Positions 1-7,143 of a stretch of DNA of 13,517 nucleotides are shown one piece after another (within the stretch, counting starts at the first letter, position 1; every line of letters begins with the position of its first letter). A model generated the notes under the pieces. That model saw only the letters and a list, made by a program, of their open reading frames with translations. It was not told the DNA's origin and did not search any database. This DNA comes from Pseudomonadota bacterium (lineage in GTDB: Bacteria; Pseudomonadota; Gammaproteobacteria; Burkholderiales; Burkholderiaceae), in assembly GCA_021783435.1 (NCBI GenBank), contig JAJXUC010000104.1:1-13517 (forward strand), read 5' to 3'. The position numbers were made by a program, and so were the translations under genes.

Positions 1-849
1 GATGTGGCTGGACATGACCTGCTTGCCCAGGTGGTCGACCAGGAAAGATGCCTTGCGATACAGCGTGCCGCCACTGGCCGCGTGCACAAGCGATCCGATC
101 AACCCGGCGGCGAGCGGGGCCTCGAATAGCACCGGGTATTGCCCGGTCGGCATCTTGCGCGCGCGCAGGCGCGACAGCGCGCGCGCAGCCGCATAGCGTC
201 CCACCGTTTCGGGTGCGGCCAACGCACCCGCGCTGCGCTTGCTGCTGTACCAGTAGTCGCGTTGCATGTCGTTGCCGCGGCCGGCGATCGGAACGCACGA
301 CAGGCTGTGGCGCGACGTGGCATAGCCATTCGAAAACCCTCGCGAATTCGCCAGCACGAAGTGCATATGCTGCGCCGACACGCTGGCGCCTTCGCTGTTG
401 CGGATGCGCGGATCCGTGGCGAAAGCGGCGTCCTCGGCCCGGCGCGCCAGTTCGGCCGCGGCCTCGACGCTCACGTCCCAGGGGTGGTAGAGGAGCGGAT
501 CACGCGCCGACTTGGCCAACAATTCGGGCTCGGGAAGGCCGGAGCAGTCGTCCTCGGCGGTGTAGCGGGCGATGTCGAATGCGGCGAGCACGGTGCGGTG
601 TATGGCTTCGGGAGAGAAGTCGGATGTGTTGGCGTGCCCCTTGCGTCGACCGGCGTAGACCGTGATGTCCAGCCCCTTGTCCGTGTTGTGCTCGACCTGC
701 TCGATCTTGCCGCGGCGCACGTTGACACTCAGGCCCTGGCCCTCGGAAATCTCCACGGCCGCGTCGCTGGCGCCGGCCTGGCGCGCTTCCTTGAGCGCCA
801 AAGCGGCGAGGTCTTGGAATTTGGATTTGGTGTATGCGAATTGACCCAC
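1..849 (-). CDS. pmbA: PmbA/TldE metalloprotease subunit (3' end outside window)
   Basis: PmbA (TldE) partners TldD in a zinc-dependent protease that, in enterobacteria, processes microcin B17 precursor and degrades the CcdA antitoxin; TldD carries the metal site. The frame is open for 283 codons from a GTG at 847-849 to the left edge. The E. coli protein is about 450 residues, so roughly 60% is present. Family stretches are easy to align: FAYTKSKFQDLAALAL near the N-terminus, EQVEHNTDKGLDITVYAGRR (about 67-86), HANTSDFSPEAI, AAFDIARYT, RDYWYSS and GGTLYRKASFLVDHLGKQ near the edge. The GTG start is supported by an in-frame TAA only 9 bases upstream, a TAAAGG ribosome site (856-861) 6 bases away, and protein similarity starting there. 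It diverges from darP, the usual Burkholderiales arrangement. Family assignment is firm; the substrate in this organism is unknown. Confidence 0.95.
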   Translation of the reverse strand, partial: MGQFAYTKSKFQDLAALALKEARQAGASDAAVEISEGQGLSVNVRRGKIEQVEHNTDKGLDITVYAGRRKGHANTSDFSPEAIHRTVLAAFDIARYTAEDDCSGLPEPELLAKSARDPLLYHPWDVSVEAAAELARRAEDAAFATDPRIRNSEGASVSAQHMHFVLANSRGFSNGYATSRHSLSCVPIAGRGNDMQRDYWYSSKRSAGALAAPETVGRYAAARALSRLRARKMPTGQYPVLFEAPLAAGLIGSLVHAASGGTLYRKASFLVDHLGKQVMSSHI

Positions 850-951
850 GTTGAACCTTTATTCGTATCGAGAAGGGAGATAAGCGCCCGGGGACCGCGG
901 TAAACCGGCCCCCGAGCTGAGAAACCGGGGTGCGGACGATAATACGGGCCG
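850..951. promoter_or_regulatory. Divergent pmbA-darP intergenic region with candidate darP promoter
   Basis: This 102-bp gap must hold promoters for both divergent genes. On the plus strand GATAAT at 938-943 resembles a sigma-70 -10 box, but no good -35 lies 16-18 bases upstream. If the box is used, transcription would begin at about 950, only a couple of bases before the darP ATG. A GC-rich imperfect inverted repeat (GGGG-x-CCG ... CGG-x-CCCC) lies around 889-913. No convincing -10/-35 pair was found for pmbA. The boxes are seen in the sequence; promoter activity is inferred. Confidence 0.35.
856..861 (-). promoter_or_regulatory. Ribosome binding site of pmbA
   Basis: TAAAGG on the minus strand, 6 bases before the GTG at 849. 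Its TAA is also an in-frame stop, so no start further upstream is possible and this site fixes the non-ATG start. Confidence 0.7.
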
Positions 952-1492
952 ATGAAATCCCCGTCCCACTCTGCTGCCGCGTCGCATGACGCGGACACAC
1001 GGCCTCTTGCCGATCTGCCACCCAGCAAGAGCCAGCTCAAACGCGACATGCAAGCCTTGCAGGATCTCGGCGAGCAGCTCGCCGCCCTGCCCGCGCATCG
1101 CATCGACGTGCTCGACGCGCCCGACACCCTGCGCCAGGCCCTGCGCGAGATGCAGCGCATCCGCTCCCACGAGGGCCGCAGGCGCCATGCCCAGTACATC
1201 GGCAAGCTCATGCGCAAGATTGATCCCGCGCCACTGCGTCAGGCGCTGGCCGACGCCACCGGCGAGAGCCGCGAGGCCGTGGCGCGCATGCATGCGCTCG
1301 AAGACTGGCGCACCCGGCTCCTGCAGGACGACGCGGCGCTGACCGCATTCCTGCACGACCACCCGCATGCCGATGCCCTGTCCTTGCGCCAGTTAGTACG
1401 GGCCGCGCGCGCCGAGCAAGCTGCGGGCAAGCCGCCACGCCAGTACAGGGCGCTCTACCAACATCTCAAGGCATTCCTCGACACGCCCGACC

Positions 1493-1512
<20 letters not shown>
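952..1512 (+). CDS. darP: Ribosome-associated assembly factor DarP (YjgA, DUF615 family)
   Basis: DarP (formerly YjgA) is a small basic alpha-helical protein that binds late 50S precursors and supports maturation of the peptidyl-transferase region in E. coli. The 186-residue product matches the usual family length (about 170-190). Recognisable family stretches are PSKSQLKRDM (24-33), ALREMQRIRSHEGRRRHAQY (63-82) followed by IGKLMRKID, and a C-terminal helical part with AGKPPRQYRALYQHLK (158-173). The first 20 residues are low-complexity and not conserved. No clear Shine-Dalgarno precedes the ATG, which fits the possible near-leaderless transcript noted for the upstream region. The 3' end overlaps mog by 20 bases in another frame, so the two are probably co-transcribed. 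Darp next to pmbA is a conserved neighbourhood in beta- and gammaproteobacteria. Confidence 0.93.
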
Positions 1513-2116
<604 letters not shown>

Positions 2117-2126
2117 GCTTGAGGGC

Positions 2127-2142
2127 GCGTGCGTAGGCACGC
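2127..2142 (+). terminator. Weak hairpin after mog
   Basis: GCGTGC (2127-2132), loop GTAG, GCACGC (2137-2142): a perfect 6-bp stem starting 10 bases after the mog stop. Only a short AATTT follows instead of a U tract, so termination would be partial or the hairpin has another role. Confidence 0.3.
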
Positions 2143-2241
2143 CAATTTCGGTCTACGATATGCTGCAAACGTTCATCGCCGCGGCATCCATGGCGTGCAT
2201 CGCGATCGCGACGTAAACCTGTGAATGACCCGTTTCAACAC

Positions 2242-2247
2242 AAGGAG
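2242..2247 (+). promoter_or_regulatory. Strong ribosome binding site deciding the WtpA-like start
   Basis: AAGGAG, 7 bases before the ATG at 2255. It supports that start over an in-frame start at 2225, and the shorter form also places the signal peptide at the N-terminus. Confidence 0.85.
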
Positions 2248-2254
2248 CCTCCAC

Positions 2255-3226
2255 ATGCGCGCACCCCCTTGGAACCAAGCCCTCGCCACCCTTGCGCTCA
2301 GTGCCGTGACCTTGGCCGCTGGCGTCACCCGGGCGCAAGCCGAAACCCTCACGGTGTTCGCGGCCGGGACCCTGGGCAAGACCTTCACGGAAGTGGCGCG
2401 CAGCTTCGAGAAGGACCACCCGGGCGTCACGGTGCAGCCGCAATTCGGCGGCAGCGTGAAAATGGTCAAGCAGGTCACGCAGCTGCACATGCCGGCCGAC
2501 GTAGTGGCCGTGGCCGACTACTCGGTCATTCCGAAGTACATGTACGCGGAGCCAGGCCAAGCCGCCACCGCCGACTGGTCGATCGGCTTCCTGCGCAATG
2601 CCATCACCTTCGTCTACACGCCGAAGAGCAAGGACGCGTCAAAGATCGACGCGAGCAACTGGTACAAGGTGCTGAGCGAGCCTGGCGTGCAGATCGGCCG
2701 CTCCAACCCCGACACCGATCCGTCCGGCTACCAGACCCTGCAAATGCTGGATCTGGCATCGAGCTACTACCACGATCCGCAGCTGGCGCAGAAGGTGCTG
2801 GCCAACGCGCCCAAAGCCAATATCCGCGACACCGAAACCGATCTGATCTCCGCGCTGCAACTCGGCCAGATCGACTATCTCGCCATCTACAGGTCGGACG
2901 CATTGCAGCATCATCTGCGCTACATCCAGCTTCCGCCGCAAATCAATCTGAGCGATCCAAAATTCGCCGCCAGCTACACCAAGGCCGTCGCCCATACGGC
3001 CAACGGATCGCTGCCCGGCAAGCCCATCGTGTACGCGCTCACGATCCCCAAGGGCGCGCCGCACCCCGAACTCGCCGCCGAGTTCATTGCCTATCTTCTA
3101 GGGCCGAAGGGCCAGGCCCTGATCGAGAAGAACGGTTTTGCGCCGGTGCACCCCGCCTATGCCCAGCATGCCGACAAGATGCCGGAGACCCTGCGCAAGC
3201 TCACCGTACCCTGGCCGGGGCAGTGA
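2255..3226 (+). CDS. Periplasmic molybdate/tungstate-binding protein, WtpA-like
   Basis: This is a substrate-binding protein for an ABC importer, 323 residues from the ATG with the AAGGAG site. Residues 1-29 form a Sec signal peptide: basic start, hydrophobic LATLALSAVTLAAG, cleavage after AQA (27-29). The mature part begins LTVFAAGTLGKTF, like the oxyanion-binding opening of ModA/WtpA. It continues with FGGSV (64-68), ADVVAVADYSVIPK (81-94), NWYKVLSEPGVQIGRSNP (135-152), DTDPSGYQT (153-161), and LPPQINLSDP (226-235). These stretches, especially the NP-x-x-DP-x-GY element and the LP-x-x-INLSDP element, point to the WtpA/archaeal ModA branch rather than classical enterobacterial ModA. Members bind molybdate and/or tungstate; which is preferred here cannot be told. 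Permease and ATPase genes follow. The neighbouring mog supports the Mo/W reading. Confidence 0.88.
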   Translation: MRAPPWNQALATLALSAVTLAAGVTRAQAETLTVFAAGTLGKTFTEVARSFEKDHPGVTVQPQFGGSVKMVKQVTQLHMPADVVAVADYSVIPKYMYAEPGQAATADWSIGFLRNAITFVYTPKSKDASKIDASNWYKVLSEPGVQIGRSNPDTDPSGYQTLQMLDLASSYYHDPQLAQKVLANAPKANIRDTETDLISALQLGQIDYLAIYRSDALQHHLRYIQLPPQINLSDPKFAASYTKAVAHTANGSLPGKPIVYALTIPKGAPHPELAAEFIAYLLGPKGQALIEKNGFAPVHPAYAQHADKMPETLRKLTVPWPGQ

Positions 3227-3273
3227 TGGTGCCTGCCTCTGATCACATCGGCCACGCGACGGTCTGAGCCACG

Positions 3274-4074
3274 ATGCGCACACAGCGCGGCCTGATGTTC
3301 TGGGTCTTCTGGCTGGCCGCTTGCCTGGTGCTGGCCTTCATCACCCTGCCGCTGTTGGCGCTCGTGCTGCATCCTTCCCTTGGGCAACTGCGTGAAGCGG
3401 CGATGCACGCGGGCATTCGCGACGCCTTCCTCGTCAGCCTGGAGGGCGCCGCGCTGTCCACCGCCTTGTCCATGCTGTTTGGCGTGCCGCTGGCCTATCT
3501 GCTGGCGCGACAGCAGTTCCGCGGCAAGACCGCCATCGAAACCATCGTCGACCTGCCGCTCACCGTGCCGCACACCATCGCGGGCATTGCGCTGCTGCTC
3601 GTGTTCTCGCGTCATGGCTGGCTCGGCCCAGCGGCCGCGCACCTTGGCCTGACGTTCTGGGGCACTTTCGCCGGGGTGGTCCTCGCCATGGCCTATGTCG
3701 GCCTGCCCTACGCCGTGAACGCCGCGCGCGTGGGATTCGAGGCCGTCGACCCCCGCCTGGAGAAGGCCGCGCGCAGCCTTGGGGCAGGACCGTGGGCGAC
3801 CTTCACCGGCGTCAGCCTGCCGCTGGCCTGGCGAGGCGTGATGACGGGTCTGACGTTGTGCTTCGCCCGTGCCATCGGCGAGTTCGCCGCCGTGGTCCTG
3901 CTGGCCTATTACCCGATGAGCGCGCCAGTGAAAATCTACGAACTCTTCCTGCAGGCAGGCCTGAACCAGTCCGTCGCGGCATCCGTCTTGTTCCTAACCA
4001 TCGTGCTCGGTCTGTTTTGGGCGCTGCGCCTGCTGGCCTATGGACGCCGCGTCGAACGCGTTGCCCAAGCCTGA
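3274..4074 (+). CDS. Molybdate/tungstate ABC transporter permease (ModB/WtpB-like)
   Basis: This 266-residue inner-membrane protein would form the translocation channel for the oxyanion delivered by the upstream binding protein. Hydrophobic segments lie at about 8-32, 56-78, 90-112, 127-150, 186-212 and 233-257, fitting the usual six helices of this family. The cytoplasmic coupling loop that docks on the ATPase is visible at 163-183 (EKAARSLGAGPWATFTGVSLP), the EAA-type motif with its conserved Gly. The segment around PLTVPHTIAGIALLL (95-109) and the ARAIGEFAAVV stretch (198-208) are typical of ModB/WtpB and sulfate permeases. Its start is 47 bases after the binding-protein stop, with no strong ribosome site. 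The 3' end overlaps the possible start of the ATPase gene by 35 bases, indicating one operon. A sulfate-type role is less likely because of the WtpA-like partner. Confidence 0.88.
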   Translation: MRTQRGLMFWVFWLAACLVLAFITLPLLALVLHPSLGQLREAAMHAGIRDAFLVSLEGAALSTALSMLFGVPLAYLLARQQFRGKTAIETIVDLPLTVPHTIAGIALLLVFSRHGWLGPAAAHLGLTFWGTFAGVVLAMAYVGLPYAVNAARVGFEAVDPRLEKAARSLGAGPWATFTGVSLPLAWRGVMTGLTLCFARAIGEFAAVVLLAYYPMSAPVKIYELFLQAGLNQSVAASVLFLTIVLGLFWALRLLAYGRRVERVAQA

Positions 4075-5224
4075 CGTCGCCCAGCCCCTGACCATGGGGC
4101 CATACGCTCTGGCGCTGCACGGGCTCGTCACCGCCGTAGGCCGGTATCGCAGCCAACCCCTCGCGCTGCGCCTGCTGCCGGGGCAGACCCTGGCGCTTCT
4201 GGGCGGCAATGGCGCCGGCAAGACCACCCTCCTCGACACCATTGCCGGTTTCCTGCGCCCGCTGACCGGCGAGGTGTGGCTGGCGGGCCGCGACTGCACG
4301 GGGGAACCCCCTGAAAAACGCCGGATCGGCTATCTGTTTCAAACCGATGCCCTGTTTCCCCACCGCACGGTGGCCGAGAATCTGCAGTTCGGCCGGCTTG
4401 CGGCCGAAAACCTGGATGCGCTGTTGGAGCGTTTCGATTTGCGCGCCCTGGCTTTGCGCCGACCGGGCCAACTCAGTGGTGGCGAGCGCCAACGCGTCGC
4501 GCTGGCCCGCGCGCTCGCCGGCGGGCCTGACCTTGTCCTGCTCGACGAGCCGCTCTCCGCCATCGATCCGGCAACCCGTCCGGCGTTGCGCGATGAACTC
4601 GCCCGTCACCTGCGCGACTGCCGGGCGCCGTCGATCATGGTCACGCACGATCCCGCCGACGCCCTGGCGCTGGGGCAAGTCGTGGGTGTGATGGACGCCG
4701 GCGAATTGCTGCAAGTCGGCCCCGCCGCGGACGTCTTCAGGCGCCCGAACCGGCTGCGCACGGCGCGCCTGCTCGGGGTGGAAAACATCTGGCCGGGGAT
4801 TGTGGCCAAGCACCCGGACGAAACGCTTGTGCGCATCGGCCTGAGCCCGGACGACGCAAACTGCTTCGTGGACGCCGTGAGGCCGCACAACGGCATGCCG
4901 CTGCTTGCGGGCATGCGCGTGCATGTGTGCGTGCGCGCTGCCAGCCTGATCGCCGCATCGAGCCAGCAGTCACCCCCGGCCGGATACAGCCGCCTGCCGA
5001 TACGCCTGCTCGATGCGATGCCCCTGTCGACCGCCATCCAGTTGCGCGGCCGTTTTGGGCCGAATCTCGATGTGTTGGCTTATGCGCCACCATGGCAAAT
5101 GCGCGGCTGGACACTGGCGCCGGATGATCGCTTGGCACTGCACCTGCATGCGGAAGACGTGCACATCCTCCAGGGCGATGATGTGCGGGACCCTGTCCCG
5201 CCGCAGCGTCGACCGGCACGATAG
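4040..5224 (+). CDS. Molybdate/tungstate ABC transporter ATP-binding protein (WtpC/ModC-like)
   Basis: This cytoplasmic ATPase powers the importer. All nucleotide-binding elements are present in the 394-residue frame: Walker A GGNGAGKT (55-62), Q-loop YLFQ (98-101), signature LSGGERQR (145-152), Walker B LVLLDEP (165-171), D-loop SAID (173-176) and switch His203 in MVTHD. After about residue 240 comes a C-terminal extension of some 150 residues. It resembles the TOBE/Mop-like regulatory domain of ModC-type ATPases in position and in its ending LHLHAEDVHIL, but it is diverged. The start is uncertain. The ATG at 4040 overlaps the permease by 35 bases; an in-frame ATG at 4094 removes 18 poorly conserved residues and the overlap. 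Neither has a good ribosome site. A 7-bp GC hairpin (5185-5201) lies near the 3' end. Confidence 0.88.
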   Translation: MDAASNALPKPDVAQPLTMGPYALALHGLVTAVGRYRSQPLALRLLPGQTLALLGGNGAGKTTLLDTIAGFLRPLTGEVWLAGRDCTGEPPEKRRIGYLFQTDALFPHRTVAENLQFGRLAAENLDALLERFDLRALALRRPGQLSGGERQRVALARALAGGPDLVLLDEPLSAIDPATRPALRDELARHLRDCRAPSIMVTHDPADALALGQVVGVMDAGELLQVGPAADVFRRPNRLRTARLLGVENIWPGIVAKHPDETLVRIGLSPDDANCFVDAVRPHNGMPLLAGMRVHVCVRAASLIAASSQQSPPAGYSRLPIRLLDAMPLSTAIQLRGRFGPNLDVLAYAPPWQMRGWTLAPDDRLALHLHAEDVHILQGDDVRDPVPPQRRPAR

Positions 5225-5260
5225 ACTCGGGGACCCGCCACGCTCTCGCAGATCCAACCC

Positions 5261-5647
5261 ATGCGTCTCATCGGCAACATCGTCTGGTTGATTTTCGGCG
5301 GCCTCTACATGGGGTTGGCCTGGTGGCTGGCCGCGCTGCTCTGCGCGCTATCCATCGTCGGCATTCCTTGGGCGATCGCTGCGTTTCGCATCGGGTCCTT
5401 CAGTTTCTGGCCCTTTGGCAGGCGCATCGTCGACAAGCCTGCCGGCGCCATGGCCGCAACCTTCGGCGCCCTGGGCAATCTCGTCTGGGCCTTGCTGTTC
5501 GGCTGGTGGCTGGCGCTTGGTCACTTGGTCTCGGCCGCGCTCTGCGCCATCACCATCATCGGCATCCCGTTCGCCTTGCAGCACATCAAGCTGGCCGGCT
5601 TGTCATTCCTGCCCTACGGCAAGGACATCGTCCCCATCATGCCCTGA
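5261..5647 (+). CDS. yccF: YccF family inner-membrane protein
   Basis: This 128-residue membrane protein belongs to the YccF (DUF307) family, whose biochemical function is not established. It is built of two similar halves. Each has a hydrophobic hairpin ending in a conserved block: CALSIVGIPWAIAAFRIG then SFWPFGR (28-54), and CAITIIGIPFALQHIKLA then LSFLPYGK (95-121). The first half opens with NIVWLIFGGLYMGLAWWLAA (6-25); the second has LVWALLFGWWLALGHL (74-89). E. coli YccF is about 148 residues, so this one lacks only a short C-terminal tail. The gene begins 36 bases after the transporter ATPase with no clear ribosome site or promoter; TAGACT at 5222-5227 could be a -10 box. It may be read from the transporter operon, but nothing ties it to metal uptake. 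It converges with gph, leaving 11 bases between stops. Confidence 0.88.
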   Translation: MRLIGNIVWLIFGGLYMGLAWWLAALLCALSIVGIPWAIAAFRIGSFSFWPFGRRIVDKPAGAMAATFGALGNLVWALLFGWWLALGHLVSAALCAITIIGIPFALQHIKLAGLSFLPYGKDIVPIMP

Positions 5648-5658
5648 GTAACGCGGGC

Positions 5659-6318
5659 TCAGACCAGTCCGAGCTGCAAGAATTCGAGAGGTTCGTCCAA
5701 CACGTAGCGCGCGCCCCACTGCCTGGGCTCCCGATGGCCGCAATAGCCGTATGCCGCTGCCGCCGCATCCATGCCGGCGGCCTGTGCCGCCTGCATGTCG
5801 CGCAGGTCGTCCCCGATGTAGAGGCAGTCGCTTGCTGGTAGCTCGAGCAGGGTTGCGGCATGCAGAAGCGGATCGGGCGAAGGCTTGGGCCTTGCTGCCG
5901 TGTCGCCGCTGACCACACAAGCCGGCACGCCCGGCATGGGCAGGTTTGCCAGCAATTGAAGCGTCAGGTTGGAAACCTTGTTGGTCACGATGCCCCACGG
6001 CAGCGCACGGCTGCCCAGGTACTCGAGGATTTGCCCAACGCCCGGGAACAAACGTGTGTGCACGCAGATGGAGCTGGCATAGTTGTGCAGGAACTCGTCG
6101 CGCAACACGGGGTATTCGGGATCGTCGGGCGAGCATTCGAACCCCACCTGGATCAGCCCCCGCGCGCCGTGCGAAGCCATGGGCCGCAATTGCGCCAAAG
6201 GCAACGCGTCCATCCCTCGCTTCAGGCGCATCCGGTTGAGGGCGGCGGCCAGGTCCGGTGCCGTATCGGCAAGCGTGCCATCCAGATCGAACAAGACCGC
6301 CTTGTAGTGCGGCGTCAT
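5659..6318 (-). CDS. gph: Phosphoglycolate phosphatase (HAD superfamily)
   Basis: Gph hydrolyses 2-phosphoglycolate, which arises from DNA repair and, in autotrophs, from Rubisco oxygenation. The 219-residue product has all HAD motifs: motif [10 protein letters not shown] (11-19, nucleophile Asp11 and acid/base Asp13), motif II VTNK (111-114), motif III Lys145 in RPKPSPDP, and motif [11 protein letters not shown] (167-175) with Asp170/171. The helical cap lies between motifs I and II. The start ATG (6316-6318) overlaps the ubiG stop as ATGA, so translation is coupled. The frame stays open upstream into ubiG, but similarity begins only at [16 protein letters not shown]. The ubiG-gph pair is common in Burkholderiales and gammaproteobacteria. 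HAD phosphatases are hard to tell apart by sequence; length, motif spacing and neighbour favour Gph over a broader phosphatase. Confidence 0.92.
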   Translation of the reverse strand: MTPHYKAVLFDLDGTLADTAPDLAAALNRMRLKRGMDALPLAQLRPMASHGARGLIQVGFECSPDDPEYPVLRDEFLHNYASSICVHTRLFPGVGQILEYLGSRALPWGIVTNKVSNLTLQLLANLPMPGVPACVVSGDTAARPKPSPDPLLHAATLLELPASDCLYIGDDLRDMQAAQAAGMDAAAAAYGYCGHREPRQWGARYVLDEPLEFLQLGLV

Positions 6319-7016
6319 GGCAGGCGCCGGCAGGCGAGGAAGTAGTTCACGCCGACGTCGGGGCCGAGCCGGAACCGGCGATCCAACAGGCCGAACTCCA
6401 AGCCTTTGAACTCCACGGGTTCGAGCCCGGCTGCACGAGCCCAGCCAGCCAACTCGCTGGGCCGGATGAATTTCGCATACTCGTGCGTGCCTTTCGGCAG
6501 CAGGCGCAAGAGATATTCCGCGCCGACTATGGCCAGAGCAAAGGCCTTGGCATTGCGGTTGATTGTGGAGAAGAACACCCAGCCGCCTGGGCGCACGAGA
6601 CGTGCCGCAGCCTCCACGATGGATGCGGGCCTGGGCACGTGCTCCAGCATTTCCATGCAGCACACCACATCGAAATGCGCAGGTTGTTCAGCGGCGAGCT
6701 GCTCGGCCGAGACCAGGCGGTAATCCACCGCGACGCCAGTTTGCAGGGCGTGCAGGCCGGCAACCTTGAGCGCTTTGTCGGCCAGATCGATACCCGTTAC
6801 CTGGGCGCCTTCGGCGGCCATGGATTCGCTCAGAATACCGCCTCCACACCCGATGTCCAGAATGCGCGCCCCCTGCAGCGGGACGTGGTGCGCCATCCAC
6901 GCCATCCGCAAAGGATTCATGTCGTGCAAGGGCTTGAACTCGCCATCCAGGTCCCACCAGCGGTGGGCGACATCCGCAAATTTTTTCAGTTCGGCGGGTT
7001 CCGCGTTCAGGTTCAC
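6315..7016 (-). CDS. ubiG: Bifunctional ubiquinone O-methyltransferase UbiG
   Basis: UbiG performs both S-adenosylmethionine-dependent O-methylations of ubiquinone synthesis (2-polyprenyl-6-hydroxyphenol and demethylubiquinol O-methylation) at the inner face of the membrane. The 233-residue length is typical. Visible features are the N-terminal signature [18 protein letters not shown] (20-37), SAM-binding motif [17 protein letters not shown] (52-67), the acidic end of strand 2 VTGIDLAD (73-80), the MEMLEHVP motif (121-128), [16 protein letters not shown] (140-155) and [15 protein letters not shown] (176-190). The start is GTG (7014-7016), with GAGGG (7023-7027) 6 bases upstream. The stop overlaps the gph start. 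An intrinsic terminator separates it from ompA, so ubiG-gph probably has its own promoter in 7017-7094, although no clear box was found there. Confidence 0.96.
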   Translation of the reverse strand: MNLNAEPAELKKFADVAHRWWDLDGEFKPLHDMNPLRMAWMAHHVPLQGARILDIGCGGGILSESMAAEGAQVTGIDLADKALKVAGLHALQTGVAVDYRLVSAEQLAAEQPAHFDVVCCMEMLEHVPRPASIVEAAARLVRPGGWVFFSTINRNAKAFALAIVGAEYLLRLLPKGTHEYAKFIRPSELAGWARAAGLEPVEFKGLEFGLLDRRFRLGPDVGVNYFLACRRLP

Positions 7017-7022
7017 GATCGG

Positions 7023-7027
7023 CCCTC
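7023..7027 (-). promoter_or_regulatory. Ribosome binding site of ubiG
   Basis: GAGGG on the minus strand, 6 bases before the GTG at 7016; it supports the non-ATG start. Just upstream, AAACGCT occurs twice (7035-7041 and 7043-7049, 8-base period), a possible small operator. Confidence 0.6.
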
Positions 7028-7075
7028 AAAAATCAAACGCTTAAACGCTGGGAGTATGCCACTGCACACTTGATG

Positions 7076-7094
7076 CATGGCCAGATCGGCCATG
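7076..7094. repeat. Perfect 7-bp inverted repeat beside the ompA terminator
   Basis: CATGGCC (7076-7082), loop AGATC, GGCCATG (7088-7094). In ompA transcription it comes right after the terminator U tract; it also falls in the putative ubiG leader or promoter region. It could be a backup hairpin or a protein-binding site. Confidence 0.6.
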
Positions 7095-7120
7095 AAAAAG
7101 CCCCGCCAAGGCGGGGCTTA
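7095..7120 (-). terminator. Intrinsic terminator of ompA
   Basis: Read on the minus strand: AAGCCCCGCC, TT, GGCGGGGCTT followed by TTT, giving a run of five T. The arms (7098-7107 and 7110-7119) are perfectly complementary over 10 bp. It lies 24 bases after the ompA stop and is a textbook rho-independent terminator for ompA. Confidence 0.92.
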
Positions 7121-7143
7121 CAAACTGGTCAAGCGGACTTCGC

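Larger units (their letters stand above)
2117..2254 (+). promoter_or_regulatory. Leader region of the molybdate/tungstate transporter operon
   Basis: This 138-bp gap separates mog from the importer genes. It holds the small hairpin at 2127-2142, a TACGAT sequence (2154-2159) that could be a -10 box but has no recognisable -35, and a perfect 12-bp palindrome TCGCGATCGCGA at 2200-2211. The palindrome ends 43 bases before the likely start codon, a plausible operator position. I found no sequence matching the enterobacterial ModE site (TATATA-rich inverted repeat). Regulation by molybdate or tungstate is therefore possible but not shown. Confidence 0.3.

Noticed and set aside
139..903. A 254-codon plus-strand frame opposite pmbA
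   Set aside because: The minus strand encodes an uninterrupted, clearly recognisable PmbA here; the plus frame has no family match.
2153..2180. Possible ModE-type operator (CGATAT...ATCG)
   Set aside because: Only the outer four bases are inverted and the TATATA core of known ModE sites is absent.
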